Source of the DNA: Haloferax massiliensis
GTDB taxonomy: Archaea > Halobacteriota > Halobacteria > Halobacteriales > Haloferacaceae
Direction of reading: 5' to 3'
DNA length: 64,000 nucleotides
Assembly (NCBI RefSeq): GCF_001368915.1
Contig: NZ_CSTE01000001.1
Span: 199,364-263,363 of the forward strand
In this document: positions 7,874 through 17,491 of the stretch, piece after piece
Layout of the letters: every line of letters begins with the position of its first letter
How positions within the stretch are numbered: the first letter of the stretch is position 1
Position numbers and translations under genes: made by a program
The notes under the pieces: model-generated
The model's input: the letters and a program-made list of their open reading frames with translations, nothing else
Told to the model about the DNA's origin: nothing
The model's database searches: none

Positions 7874-8210
7874 CGAGCGTGTGATCAACGGTCGATAGTC
7901 GGCCGCACGCCACAGGTCGTCGACACCCACCGCGGGTACAGACGCTCGTTCTAGCAGCGGCACTGAAGAAAGCTCCTCTGTGGACAACGGTAGTGTGAGT
8001 GAATAAAACGAGTTTGTGGTGGTGGGTCCATCGAGACAAATCACAACAGGTGTGATTAGTAGGCACTGTTGAATGCCGTAGAACCTGATAGAACCTATGT
8101 GACACAGACAGAGCGCATCTCTTGCACGATTGATGGGAGCAAGTCGGGCAGAAAATAAGTCTGCGAGGTTATCACTAAGTCATCTCAGAGAGACATAACG
8201 AGCAGAAATC
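7874..8210. other. Intergenic stretch
   Basis: No gene seen. A sequence GGCACTGTTGAATGCC at 8062-8077 resembles one terminal repeat of IS6-type elements, but I see no partner. The 50 bp before 8211 are AT-rich and probably hold the promoter of the acetyltransferase. Confidence 0.35.
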
Positions 8211-8645
8211 ATGGAGACAGAGGTCGTCTATGAAATCGAGAACGCCGAGGAACTTCAGAGGTTATATCAGATGTATGGATGGTGGGAAGACCGTGAGTTG
8301 GACGATATTCGCCGGGCAGTAGACCACACCGATGAAGTTGTGAGTATTCGCGAAGTCAAGAGTGGGCAACTTCTTGCTTCGGGACGTGTCTTGACGGACT
8401 ATATTTACTCTGGAAAGGTTCTTGATGTGATTGTCGATGAATCACATCGGGGCGAAGGGTTAGGAAAGCAGGTTATGCAGGCTATCACATCGCATCCTAA
8501 ACTAGAAGACGTGGAGGTCTTGACCTTGAACTGCCGAGCCGGATTGGTGCCGTTTTATGAAAATTGTGGCTTTCGCGTCCACGATATGACCACGAAACGG
8601 CCTGACGGGACGGAAGAAGACTATCACCTAATGCTGCAATCGTAA
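8211..8645 (+). CDS. GNAT family N-acetyltransferase
   Basis: The 144-residue protein has the GNAT fold: beta strand VLDVIVDESHR followed by the acetyl-CoA pyrophosphate loop RGEGLG at residues 80-85, the helix KQVMQAI, and the late strand/helix LNCRAGLVPFYENCGF that closes many small-molecule acetyltransferases. It transfers acetyl from acetyl-CoA to an amine; the substrate cannot be read from sequence. It stands alone between the origin and a divergent HD hydrolase. Confidence 0.85.
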   Translation: METEVVYEIENAEELQRLYQMYGWWEDRELDDIRRAVDHTDEVVSIREVKSGQLLASGRVLTDYIYSGKVLDVIVDESHRGEGLGKQVMQAITSHPKLEDVEVLTLNCRAGLVPFYENCGFRVHDMTTKRPDGTEEDYHLMLQS

Positions 8646-8724
8646 ACTGCGCCCTCTGTAGATTTTGCTCTGCTGCATACAGGAGTTACACCGAGCAGGG
8701 GGGAGTTGCGACTGAAAGATGTAT

Positions 8725-9336
8725 TCAGAGCTGGCAGGGTCGCCCGAGTTCTCGTTCGTACTGCGATTTAATTTCCTCGAACAAGTCCTGGCCGACTTTT
8801 GTCTGGAAACGAGGCGCGGCGGTCGCAAAGAACTCGTCCAGATTCTCGAACTCGGCAAAGTGGTCGTTCGCTTCAGCGTCGTCGTACCGACCTTGGCGCT
8901 CGTACTTGAGCGCCTGGAGACAATTATCAATCAGATCCATGTCCTTGACGAACTGTGCTGTCGGGGTGTCACGAGCTTCGTACTCTTCCCAAAGCGACAG
9001 CAGTTCGGTATCGTTGAAAGGTCCGAGGAGATCGGTTACTGCGCTCCGTTCAGCCGACTCCTTCTCGGATGTGGAGATGGTCTGGCGTCCGTCCTCCGCG
9101 CGAGTTGCGATATCACCCGTTCGAGCTTCGCCGAGGTCGTGAATGAGTGCCATCGTCACTGCTTTCTGAGGGTCAACCTCTTGCTGGTCGGCATAGAGCA
9201 GACAAAGCGACGCTGTCCCCCACGTGTGGGCTGCGACCGATTCAGGCGAGTCGATATTCCGAAGCACCCACCCTGTCCGAAGTTCATCCTTCAACTCGAA
9301 CCATTCAAGCAAGGAGTCGAGTTCATTGGTCATCAT
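8725..9336 (-). CDS. HD-domain nucleotide phosphohydrolase (YfbR/HDDC2-like)
   Basis: The 203-residue protein carries the metal-binding HD signature: His37 in VAAHTWG, His66-Asp67 in LIHDLGEA, and Asp in DMDLID near residue 132. Order, spacing and length match the YfbR/HDDC2 family of 5'-deoxyribonucleotidases, cytosolic enzymes that remove phosphate from dNMPs. The start could be either of two adjacent ATGs (9336 or 9333). On a plasmid it could affect nucleotide pools or anti-phage defence, but that is speculation. Confidence 0.8.
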   Translation of the reverse strand: MMTNELDSLLEWFELKDELRTGWVLRNIDSPESVAAHTWGTASLCLLYADQQEVDPQKAVTMALIHDLGEARTGDIATRAEDGRQTISTSEKESAERSAVTDLLGPFNDTELLSLWEEYEARDTPTAQFVKDMDLIDNCLQALKYERQGRYDDAEANDHFAEFENLDEFFATAAPRFQTKVGQDLFEEIKSQYERELGRPCQL

Positions 9337-9443
9337 ATCGTGGAGAAGGGAAGTGGCCAGTTCAACTCATCGAGACTAGTCCACCGGATCGCCGACATTC
9401 AATCTGAAGTTGCGGGTTTCGGTCTTGAAAACCAATCAATTAG

Positions 9444-9667
9444 TCACTTGCCGACGAGATAGTCTGCGCCGTCCTCCTGCTCGAATTCGTATTCCGACCG
9501 AAAAACCAGATCTGTTGTCGCCCAGATATCGTTGATTCGCTTCTCGATACTCTCAAGAACCATCCGAAGCACGTCATTCGGATCATCTGGATAGACTGCA
9601 TCAATCACACGCTCTTCTCCTGGCTGGGGTGGTACGTGGTAGTGGTCGCGTGTGTTGTGTATTCACC
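9444..9667 (-). pseudogene. 5'-truncated hypothetical gene
   Basis: An open frame of about 73 codons ends at TGA 9444-9446 and reads DHYHVPPQPGEERVIDAVYP and later LESIEKRINDIWATTDLVF. The composition is clearly coding, but a stop codon lies just upstream and the only internal starts are GTG (in ERVID) or an ATG after 31 more codons. An iteron copy sits 17 bp beyond the break, suggesting that rearrangement involving the repeat removed the 5' end. Function unknown. Confidence 0.5.
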
Positions 9668-9683
9668 TTTCGTTCTCGAAAGA

Positions 9684-9705
9684 AGACACACCACACACCG
9701 AGTGA
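9684..9705 (+). repeat. Outlying origin iteron
   Basis: A forward copy of the 22-bp iteron (AGACACACCACACACCGAGT then GA) lies more than 2 kb from the other copies, at the break point of the truncated gene on its left. Confidence 0.7.
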
Positions 9706-9998
9706 GCAATGCAGCGACAGATGAGCAGGGAACCGACCACACTGAGTAGCAGTGAACGCACGTTCGGCCACTCACGCACAACAGAGTGCTCGCTCGTGAT
9801 GCGATCTGGGCTTGAAATCAGCAGTAAACTCCTCGTAGGCAAGACAGTCATGAAGAAACGAACTACCAGTGAAATCTAGATATTCTGTAGATATTAGCAC
9901 CTAAACCACACATTTAGCAATCAAAAGAACTTAATTATCGCCTGAAAGTTGAATGTATAGGAATTGTAGCCCGCTGGCACAATTCACAAGCAACCTAC
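9706..9998. promoter_or_regulatory. Promoter region of the conjugation-like operon
   Basis: The stretch from about 9880 is strongly AT-rich and contains TTAATTATCG at 9931-9940, a plausible TATA element for a transcript starting near 9960 and reading into the 9999 gene. A short leftward frame with one hydrophobic helix (9663-9851) overlaps here but is not convincing. Confidence 0.4.
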
Positions 9999-10418
9999 AT
10001 GTCGAACGAAAAAGACAGCCAACCCAATACAGTAGTCAATCCAGATCACGATTCAGTTCGAGTTGTTTCGTCCGGCCGCCTTGCCGTGATGATTATCTTT
10101 GGACTCGTTGTTCTCACACAGCCTGTTGCAGCCCAAGATGGAGTCATCTGCAGTACAAGCAAACTGCCACAGATGCTCGAAGGCTTCTTCCAATTAACCA
10201 CGGCGCTCGGGCTGATCGGTCTCATCGTTGTCTGGCAAGGAGATTCGCTCTTCCAGATGTTCACGACGAATCACGAGCAGAAAGCCAAACTGAAAGAGCA
10301 TATGCGGGCGGCGTTGAAGTCTGCAGTCACCCTGCTTGTACTCGGTCCCCTATACACCGTTGCGGGGTCGTTGATGGGACTGCCACTTGCAGAGTGTGTC
10401 GATCTCGCGCCCTGGTGA
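9999..10418 (+). CDS. Pilin-like small membrane protein (TrbC/VirB2-like)
   Basis: The 139-residue protein has a hydrophobic segment at about 29-45 ending in VAAQDG, a likely signal-peptide cleavage, then two transmembrane helices (about 58-80 and 106-128) joined by a charged loop with NHEQKAKLKEH. Signal plus two helices, and position at the head of an operon with VirB6- and VirB4-like genes, fits a VirB2/TrbC-type pilin subunit. The assignment rests on topology and context only. It overlaps the next gene by GTGA. Confidence 0.55.
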   Translation: MSNEKDSQPNTVVNPDHDSVRVVSSGRLAVMIIFGLVVLTQPVAAQDGVICSTSKLPQMLEGFFQLTTALGLIGLIVVWQGDSLFQMFTTNHEQKAKLKEHMRAALKSAVTLLVLGPLYTVAGSLMGLPLAECVDLAPW

Positions 10419-12181
10419 GTGCGGGCTTCACAGTGCCGTCCCACATGCACACTCCCGCGTGGGCTGTCGTCTTCGTTTGCCTCCTTCTCACGAGCGGGCT
10501 CACCGGTCTCGTCACAGCCACGCCACCACGCCCGGGGACAGAAGACAATGGCTTGACCGAAAACGAGACGGCTACGCTGTGGTCCGGTGACTCGGACGCG
10601 TACATGAACGAGACGACGTATCGCCAGCGCTACGGCGAAAGCCGAACCCCGATCCAGCAACTCGCGAATGGGACAGATATCACGTTCACCCGTCCACCGG
10701 CGACCGCGGCAACGTGGACACGCAATGACTTCCGTGACCTGAACGCAGGCAATTCACAGACATCGCTGTATCCAGACCACGCGTCGCTCACAAGTGGACG
10801 CTTCATCGACGATGCACACGCGACGTTCTTCGCTGTCCATCCATCGACGCGAGGTCATCTCGAAGCAGGTGAGACGCCACTGTACGTCGCACCCGAGGGG
10901 AGCGTTCGTGGATTTGTCGATTACCGTGTTCGGATTCCGAATACGAGTCAGTATAGTAGTTCGTCTGTTCGGTGGTCACTCGTCAATGACGAGATCTCGG
11001 AGGTTCGACTGAAATCGGACGATGACGTTATCGTCCGTTCAGGAGGGAGTCACACACCAGTCCTCGCGTACCAACTCGACGAAACGTGGAGCACGACGCT
11101 CACCCTCGAAGCCGACATCGATGTCCGACTCAAGAAGACGACGACAACCACAATCGGGAATCGCACTCAGACGGACGTCACGTATCGGACCGAGACGATC
11201 ACCGTCGCTGATTCACTCGATGTCGAGGTGTACAATCTCCACGCGTCTGCCTACGATGCGGCGTATCCCAATGGCGACACCGGGGTTGCGATTTTCCAGT
11301 CTCGGCCGTGGCAAGGCTACACGCTCACCGAAGATGGAGAGTCACGCGTTCGCGGTGTCTGGCGGTTCTACACCGCCCGTGACCCTCGCTGGGACCGGCT
11401 CACCCAAGCAACGGCGACAGCTGAGACCGAGATTCACTCCGAGGCACTCCCGGTCTATGTCCACGCATATCCATCACGCATCGGCCCGCGAGCTGAACCA
11501 ATTCGTGATGGACCGATCATACTCGACTCGTGGGGGAGAAAACGTCCGAGTCCACAGACCACGATACCAGACACGGTCGCTGTCGAGGTCGTCGACCGGG
11601 TGTATACGCCTACCTACGGACTTGCAGTCCGCACAGACAACCTCGACCGTGATGCACTCCGTGTGAGCGGTATCGTCCACGGCGTCGACGCGACACCCAT
11701 CACGTCAACGGTGGGCACTCCTCGTGAACTTCGCGAGAGTCAACTTACCGCCGAAGTGGTCTCGCAGACGACCGACCAGGCGACCATCCACATTGAGCTC
11801 CGCGATACCGAGACTGGCTCTCCAATCGACCTCACTGCCGATGACCGACACGGTTCGCTCAATGGTGAGTCTGGAGGCGGCTATCTCACTGTTGCCGACC
11901 AGCGTGTTCGGACGAACGAGTCTGGGGTCGCGGTCGTAACTATCGACCAACCCGGAATCTACACGGCACGCTATCATCCCGGCACGTGGTTGGTCGCAAA
12001 TCCAGCCTATGTGTCCGACACGGCGACGGTGCGATGGCATCCACTCGGCACCCTCGATGGGTGGGTTGGATTGCTCATCGAGGTCGGCTGGCAGTTCATC
12101 CCTTTCATTGTCGTGTTCTATGCAGGGAGGCAGATTCTCCAATTCTTCGGGCCACGAGATGATTCTGAACGATATCCATGA
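10415..12181 (+). CDS. Large exported membrane-anchored protein of the conjugation operon
   Basis: The GTG at 10415 overlaps the previous stop (GTGA) and gives 588 residues; an ATG at 10445 is an alternative. A signal peptide (AWAVVFVCLLLTSGLTGLVT) is followed by about 500 residues of beta-rich, Asp/Thr-rich extracellular sequence with several Asn-X-Ser/Thr sites, and a C-terminal transmembrane helix (FIPFIVVFYAGRQIL) with a short cytoplasmic tail. It resembles long surface proteins found in haloarchaeal conjugation-like operons and may contact the recipient cell. The frame extends upstream to 9953 but that part is antisense-like and excluded. Confidence 0.65.
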   Translation: MSAGFTVPSHMHTPAWAVVFVCLLLTSGLTGLVTATPPRPGTEDNGLTENETATLWSGDSDAYMNETTYRQRYGESRTPIQQLANGTDITFTRPPATAATWTRNDFRDLNAGNSQTSLYPDHASLTSGRFIDDAHATFFAVHPSTRGHLEAGETPLYVAPEGSVRGFVDYRVRIPNTSQYSSSSVRWSLVNDEISEVRLKSDDDVIVRSGGSHTPVLAYQLDETWSTTLTLEADIDVRLKKTTTTTIGNRTQTDVTYRTETITVADSLDVEVYNLHASAYDAAYPNGDTGVAIFQSRPWQGYTLTEDGESRVRGVWRFYTARDPRWDRLTQATATAETEIHSEALPVYVHAYPSRIGPRAEPIRDGPIILDSWGRKRPSPQTTIPDTVAVEVVDRVYTPTYGLAVRTDNLDRDALRVSGIVHGVDATPITSTVGTPRELRESQLTAEVVSQTTDQATIHIELRDTETGSPIDLTADDRHGSLNGESGGGYLTVADQRVRTNESGVAVVTIDQPGIYTARYHPGTWLVANPAYVSDTATVRWHPLGTLDGWVGLLIEVGWQFIPFIVVFYAGRQILQFFGPRDDSERYP

Positions 12182-13020
12182 ACCACAAACAATCACATTT
12201 CAATCGACGAACCGTCATCCGAACCGCAGCCGGGCTCTCCGTTGGTGGTCTCGCTGGCTGTCTCAACGGCAGTGGTGAGACTCGTGATGGGACTTCCATC
12301 GCGAACGACGATGCTGACGACCAGGGTATCCTGCGTCAGGTTACTGTTGACGGAACCAAACTTGTTGTCGAGCTTGGTTCTGCGGCTGACGTAGAACAGC
12401 TCAATCTCATCCAGCCGAACGGCGAGTTATTCGGGACACGGGAGGTTGCGGCCGGCGTTCAGCAGGTCTCATTCGAGATTGGGACTGCGTACAACCCCGG
12501 AGATTATCGAATTATCGCCGTTCACGGCGAAAAGACGGTGGCCGAGACGAGTGTGGAGATTCGACCGCAACTCGAAATTGTTGCCGTCGGGCTGTTCAGA
12601 AACAACCCAGACAAGCCGTGGGATGCAGTGTATGGGGAGAGTGAGACTAACCGGATACAAAATGCCGAAGCATGTGTCTCTGTCCATAATTCTGGAACAG
12701 GACCTGATGCAGCCGTCTCACTCCAATTCTCTGGAGACATCCCAAACCCAATCGAAGACCCACGAAATAGTGGTCTCTACGACGCTGATAAGGTGACTAT
12801 TCCGCCGAGTGAGACAAGAGATCTGTTCAGCAGTTCTCTACCATTTGGTGCACATGTCGGCAATGACGGCATGGGGTGTATTGTAGAGAAGAACACAGGT
12901 GAGTTCTCTGTGCTTGTTGGAAGCCGTGTTTTTGCCAAAAAGATTTCAGAGAGATTCACTGTCGAATACTCTGGTTCCGACGTCATGAGAGACTGCAGTA
13001 TCACGATTAACAGGAGATAG
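12178..13020 (+). CDS. Tat lipoprotein of the conjugation operon
   Basis: The 280-residue protein begins with a twin-arginine signal RRTVIRTAAGLSVGGLAGC whose final Cys is a lipobox, so it is exported folded and anchored by lipid. The mature part is beta-rich with an Ig-like pattern and two cysteines late in the chain (GMGCIVE, MRDCSI). It overlaps the upstream gene by ATGA and ends 2 bp before the next, so it is part of the same operon and may help assemble the surface apparatus. No enzyme motif is seen. Confidence 0.7.
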   Translation: MNHKQSHFNRRTVIRTAAGLSVGGLAGCLNGSGETRDGTSIANDDADDQGILRQVTVDGTKLVVELGSAADVEQLNLIQPNGELFGTREVAAGVQQVSFEIGTAYNPGDYRIIAVHGEKTVAETSVEIRPQLEIVAVGLFRNNPDKPWDAVYGESETNRIQNAEACVSVHNSGTGPDAAVSLQFSGDIPNPIEDPRNSGLYDADKVTIPPSETRDLFSSSLPFGAHVGNDGMGCIVEKNTGEFSVLVGSRVFAKKISERFTVEYSGSDVMRDCSITINRR

Positions 13021-13022
13021 TC

Positions 13023-14084
13023 ATGGTTGATCTGATAGACGTCGTTTTGGAAGGTTTCAAAGACGTCATTAGCTGGGTTACCAGTTCCTTCATGAAGGGG
13101 ATTCGGACAGGATATGACACACTTTCTGCTGAGTTATTCGGCACGCCAACTCCAGAAACAAGTGGTGCATTTATCTTCGGTACACCGTCTAACAGTCCTT
13201 GGATTCAGATTCGGGAGGCGCTTGTCGGTGGAGAAGTCATGCTCATCGCACTATTGCTCCTCGTGGTGAGTGTCCAAGGTAGACATGCGATCCGAATTTT
13301 CAACATAGGAAGTGCGTACGAGAACACTAAGACGAAGAGAAACGCATGGACAGGGGCCATTTTCATTATCCTCTGGTATTGGGTTGCAACTGTATCGTTA
13401 TTCCTCGTAGACGGATTCACAATCGCTCTTGTTCCCTCACTCGAACGCCTAACTGATGTTTTAGTCAACTTCCTGGGAGTGACCATCACAAACCCAATTC
13501 TCGGTCTCCTCCTCGCAGCACTCGGCGGGATCTCAATGTGGGCAATTCAAGCCCTCTTTTTCATCCGCGAAATCTTGCTGTACGTCTACGTCTATGGGAT
13601 GCCGATTGCCATCGCACTCGGCTATGGAAACATCCCCGTCCTCTCAGACATCGCAACCGGATTCGCAAAGCGATTCGTCCCATTAGTCGTCCTCCCACTC
13701 CCCGCAGCAGTCGTGTTCAAAGGCTACGACCTGCTATTCGCCAGTGGGACGTTCTCGCCGGAAACTGCCTTCCTGCAGTATCTCGTCGCCGTCTCACTCC
13801 CTGTCATCGCACTCTATCTGACGTGGAAGACGTTCGCCTACGCAACCCCGCTTACTGCGAAAGCCATTGGAACCGCAAGCAGAGGCGCAGTCATCGTCGG
13901 AAGTGTCGCCGCAGGCGCGTCCATCGGTGGTGCAGGCGTTGCTACGACCGCCGCCCGCTGGGGCCCAAAAGCCGCTGCTGGCCAAGTAATCGCACAGAAA
14001 GCCGCCGCCCGAGCTGAAACCACCACACGCGACACTGCCTCGTACCGCCGTACCGAGAACGACCCACACAACGCCAATCGCTAA
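13023..14084 (+). CDS. Polytopic membrane protein, VirB6/TrbL-like
   Basis: The 353-residue protein has six or seven transmembrane helices (near 70-86, 106-130, 155-200 as two, 218-240, 250-268, 285-305) and a charged C-terminal tail rich in Ala, Arg and Thr. VirB6/TrbL proteins form the inner-membrane channel of type IV secretion systems and have this topology; sequence identity is too low to be sure by eye. It sits between a Tat lipoprotein and the VirB4-related genes in one compact operon. Confidence 0.6.
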   Translation: MVDLIDVVLEGFKDVISWVTSSFMKGIRTGYDTLSAELFGTPTPETSGAFIFGTPSNSPWIQIREALVGGEVMLIALLLLVVSVQGRHAIRIFNIGSAYENTKTKRNAWTGAIFIILWYWVATVSLFLVDGFTIALVPSLERLTDVLVNFLGVTITNPILGLLLAALGGISMWAIQALFFIREILLYVYVYGMPIAIALGYGNIPVLSDIATGFAKRFVPLVVLPLPAAVVFKGYDLLFASGTFSPETAFLQYLVAVSLPVIALYLTWKTFAYATPLTAKAIGTASRGAVIVGSVAAGASIGGAGVATTAARWGPKAAAGQVIAQKAAARAETTTRDTASYRRTENDPHNANR

Positions 14085-14090
14085 TTCATC

Positions 14091-15206
14091 ATGTCGACTG
14101 ATTCAGACGCTGCAGAACGCCGTATCATGGACGAATTCGGAGAAGAAAGCCGTATTCCAGGGCTCAATATCGAAGAAGGGGACGTTGGGGTCCTGATTGC
14201 GTTCCCACTTCTCGGATTGTTCATCGCCGGGCTCACTGGACTCGACTCACTCGCAGTCCCACTCATCACAGGTGGTGTTGGACTGGGTGTCGCCGTGATC
14301 TATGTCGCACCGGACCACCTCACTGCGTGGGCATGGGCCAAAGACGTGTCTCGATTCGCAACGCGACCGCGTCGAACATTCAGTGCTGGTCCCTCGACAG
14401 ACACCCAAGAAGCCGTCCGAAACGAGGGTGGCCTCGCGAACTATACACCGTTCAAACCAGATGAACGAACACAGGACCTCACCAACATCGAGCGTGCCTG
14501 GCCCGGTGTGGGTGCGATCCAGCGGTCGGATGGCGTGATGGAGGCGTTCATCGAAGTCAATCCCGGGAATATGGACTTCGCCATGTCAGATGACTGGGCG
14601 AGCCTCCACGCAGCCGGCGCTGAGTTCGCGAACAAGGAACTCGATTCAAAGCTGAAGTTTCACGCGACGACACGGTCGTTTCCGGTCGAACAGCTCACAG
14701 CAAATATCGAACAGCGACTGTCGGATGACGACGTCACCCAAAACCCGGTCTTCCGTGAACTCCTCGAAGAGTACCGCGAGACGCGCCCACAAGCGATGCG
14801 AAACCGTGGAACCCAACAGATTCGGTTCTTCATTGGCGTCGAAGTCTCGCCACTCGAAGTCTATGACCGCTTCCGTGACGAACGAACACCCGCAGAAAAA
14901 CTGACTGGACTCCCCGGAATTGGCTTCCTGTTCAACCCATTCGTCACCCGACGTGAAGACCTCTCAGCGGCCGAAGAGCGTGCGCGAATGCTCGACCGAT
15001 TAGAGACCCGAATCACGAACATCGAGTCTGGATTCATCCAACAGGCGTCAGGGTGGTCTGCTCGTCGATTGAGCACGGTCGAACTATTCGTGTTGGCGAT
15101 GGATTTCTGGAACGGCCACGAACACGACTACGACGATCCACGACAGGTCATTCGTGACCAACCGATTATCGGGCGTTCGCGCCGAGAGGATGAGCTCAAT
15201 GGGTAA
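14091..15206 (+). CDS. Membrane-anchored VirB4 N-domain-like protein
   Basis: The 371-residue protein has two transmembrane helices near residues 33-75 (VLIAFPLLGLFIAGLTGL and a Gly/Val-rich second helix), then a soluble alpha/beta domain of about 270 residues with no Walker motif. Two short helices followed by a VirB4-N-like domain recall PrgI/VirB3 fused to the N-terminal part of VirB4/TraC. The next gene, which overlaps it by 17 bp, encodes a VirB4-like ATPase. The assignment is inferred from topology and order. Confidence 0.55.
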   Translation: MSTDSDAAERRIMDEFGEESRIPGLNIEEGDVGVLIAFPLLGLFIAGLTGLDSLAVPLITGGVGLGVAVIYVAPDHLTAWAWAKDVSRFATRPRRTFSAGPSTDTQEAVRNEGGLANYTPFKPDERTQDLTNIERAWPGVGAIQRSDGVMEAFIEVNPGNMDFAMSDDWASLHAAGAEFANKELDSKLKFHATTRSFPVEQLTANIEQRLSDDDVTQNPVFRELLEEYRETRPQAMRNRGTQQIRFFIGVEVSPLEVYDRFRDERTPAEKLTGLPGIGFLFNPFVTRREDLSAAEERARMLDRLETRITNIESGFIQQASGWSARRLSTVELFVLAMDFWNGHEHDYDDPRQVIRDQPIIGRSRREDELNG

Positions 15207-17304
15207 GCTCACGCTTCAAATCGAGCGCGAACTCACTCGCCAACTCGTCGAGTGGCTCCACCAGCCAACGTCACCCGAAGGGGCGGCGGTGTACGCTGCG
15301 GGCGTACTCCTGTCCATCGTCATTGTCATCGGTGTGCAGAAGCATCGCACTGGTGATGAACCACAAGACCAAGAAGTCGACTTCGCAGATGTCCTCGACG
15401 AAGAGACAATCCAAACAGGACACACTGAGGGACAACTCCTCGATGACGTCGCAGAGTCACACAAGACGACGATTGCACCCGCAGCCATTGAATGGGAGAC
15501 GCGCGCAGCCCGTGTGGGCGAGCAGTGGACTTCCACACTCACGATCACCGACTACCCAGATTACCCGAGCGATGGCTACCTTAGTGATCTGTTCCAGCTA
15601 ACAGACATCGAGTTCGACCTCACAGCCCACATTCGACCAAAGAACCAGCTACGTGCTCGAAGCGAACTCCAAGAGATCGCTGATGACCTCCAGGTCGATG
15701 CCGACCTCGATAAGAGCGTTCGAAGTGGGTATCTCCAACAGCGGGCACACCAGGCTGCGGCGACGTACAATGCTGTCGAGAGTGGGACTCGTGTCTTCGA
15801 CCAAGCACTGTTCGTCACTGTCCGGGCTGACACACGTGATGAGCTTCACGATGCCGTCCAAAGCGTCAAAAGCACGCTTCGCGATGAGCCGGCGAGTCTC
15901 ACACCGAAGACTGCGATTTGCAACCAAGACCTCGCACTCCAATCTGCAGCACCGATTGGAGAGAACGTCATTGGTCGCAGCGCAATCGCACTTGGTGGGG
16001 CCGTTGGTGCACTCCTCGCCTCACCACACAACGCGACAATTCTCGAAGAAGGGGGCGTCGAATTCGGCATCCACAAAGACACTCACAGCCCGGTCGTTAT
16101 CGACCCGTTTGCTCGCGAGAACGGCTATGCGATGTTTACTGTGGGCGATACCGGCTCTGGGAAGTCATTTGGCTCAAAACAGAATTTCATCCGGTCAATC
16201 GAACAAAGCACAGACCGGATCGGCATCATTCTCGAACCCCTCAACAATTGGGCTGGCGTCGCCGAAGCCTTGGACGCCAAACGGATCACCGTTGGTGGGA
16301 CACTCGGGTTGAACCCCTTAGAGATCCGCCAGACGCCCGAACACGTCCAGCGAGCACTGGGTGAGGATGCAAGCCCCTTTAACGAGAAACTCGACGACGC
16401 AATGAGCTTCCTGACGAACTACTTCGCGCTCCGTGGCATCTCACTTGGTGACCGCCGGACCACCCTCGAACTTGGACTCCAACAGGCCTACGAACGCCGA
16501 GGAATCACTGACGAGATCGATACGCATGGAAATCCGAGTCCGACCATTCGAGAGATGATGGACGTCTTCGAAGACATGGTTGCGTCGCCAAGCGAGTTTG
16601 TCGTTCGGACGAACGCCGAGGCGAACAAACTACGAGAAGATGCAACGTGGCTCCTTGGACAACTTCGGTTGTTCGAGGAGGGTGGGCGGTACGCAAATCT
16701 CGGCCGGCCATCCGAATTCAACATCCGCGACGAGAAGGTCATCTATCTTGACCTGGCTCAACAAGAAGGCAGCGTCAGCAGTAGTACCGCGCTGACGATG
16801 CAACTGCTCATTTCCTTGGTGTACGAGCGTGCCAAGGAAACGGACAAAGAAGTCGTGTTCGTCATTGACGAAGCACGGTATATTATGCAGGACGCCGCGA
16901 GTCTGGCGTTCTTGGAGACGGTATTCCGTCATCACCGCCATCACGACCTCTCGATTCGACTCGTCACACAGACCGTCGACGAGTTCTTCGAACACACAGA
17001 GTCCGAAGCAATTCTCGACCAGTGTGCAGTCAAGCAGTTCCACCACCTTGACGGAATGGACGAAACGTGGGCGACAGAGTTCGGGCTGAACTACGCCCAG
17101 ATGCGATTCGTCCAAGATGCGATTCCAGGCAATGAGGATGCGGGGTACTCCGAAGCGCTCGTTGGCGTCGACGGTGAGTGGCGTGGGATTCGCGTTGAGG
17201 CGATGCCCAAAGAAAAGCGGGTCATTGACTTCGATCCAACGGAGTCGGCTACTGGTTCGCTACCCGGTGGTGAGCGCACTCGTCGAGCGCACAGACGTTC
17301 ATAG
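15190..17304 (+). CDS. VirB4/TraC-like conjugation ATPase
   Basis: From ATG 15190 the product has 704 residues. One transmembrane helix (about residues 32-50) anchors it, followed by a VirB4-type N-terminal domain and a HerA/VirB4 ATPase core: Walker A GDTGSGKS at 319-326, Walker B VVFVIDEA at 555-562, and the conserved QTVDEF region that follows. VirB4 ATPases power pilus assembly and transfer in type IV secretion. An ATG at 15199 is also possible. It closes the operon that begins at 9999; the matching coupling ATPase lies 6.5 kb downstream. Confidence 0.85.
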   Translation: MSSMGKLTLQIERELTRQLVEWLHQPTSPEGAAVYAAGVLLSIVIVIGVQKHRTGDEPQDQEVDFADVLDEETIQTGHTEGQLLDDVAESHKTTIAPAAIEWETRAARVGEQWTSTLTITDYPDYPSDGYLSDLFQLTDIEFDLTAHIRPKNQLRARSELQEIADDLQVDADLDKSVRSGYLQQRAHQAAATYNAVESGTRVFDQALFVTVRADTRDELHDAVQSVKSTLRDEPASLTPKTAICNQDLALQSAAPIGENVIGRSAIALGGAVGALLASPHNATILEEGGVEFGIHKDTHSPVVIDPFARENGYAMFTVGDTGSGKSFGSKQNFIRSIEQSTDRIGIILEPLNNWAGVAEALDAKRITVGGTLGLNPLEIRQTPEHVQRALGEDASPFNEKLDDAMSFLTNYFALRGISLGDRRTTLELGLQQAYERRGITDEIDTHGNPSPTIREMMDVFEDMVASPSEFVVRTNAEANKLREDATWLLGQLRLFEEGGRYANLGRPSEFNIRDEKVIYLDLAQQEGSVSSSTALTMQLLISLVYERAKETDKEVVFVIDEARYIMQDAASLAFLETVFRHHRHHDLSIRLVTQTVDEFFEHTESEAILDQCAVKQFHHLDGMDETWATEFGLNYAQMRFVQDAIPGNEDAGYSEALVGVDGEWRGIRVEAMPKEKRVIDFDPTESATGSLPGGERTRRAHRRS

Positions 17305-17491
17305 TTGGCACGGACGGCATGATACCCCACCGAGAGGAAAACATCGTCTCCGCCGAGCCGACCGCGAGACGTCGGACCAGTCAACTTCTGAACCAGATTT
17401 GTTCAAATTGAAAGGGAACGGGTGGTGCTATCTGGGGACTGCCGGGATATCAGTAATCTCCGATAGCCGGTCGCCGTAGATACAACGTCTC

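Noticed and set aside
8062-8077. IS6-like terminal repeat GGCACTGTTGAATGCC
   Set aside because: No inverted partner was found nearby, so it cannot be called an element.
9663-9851. 62-codon minus-strand frame with one hydrophobic helix
   Set aside because: It runs through an iteron, has weak composition outside the helix and no supporting context.
9953-10414. N-terminal extension of the large surface protein
   Set aside because: It would overlap the whole pilin-like gene in another frame; the GTG at 10415 gives a signal peptide and a normal 4-bp overlap.
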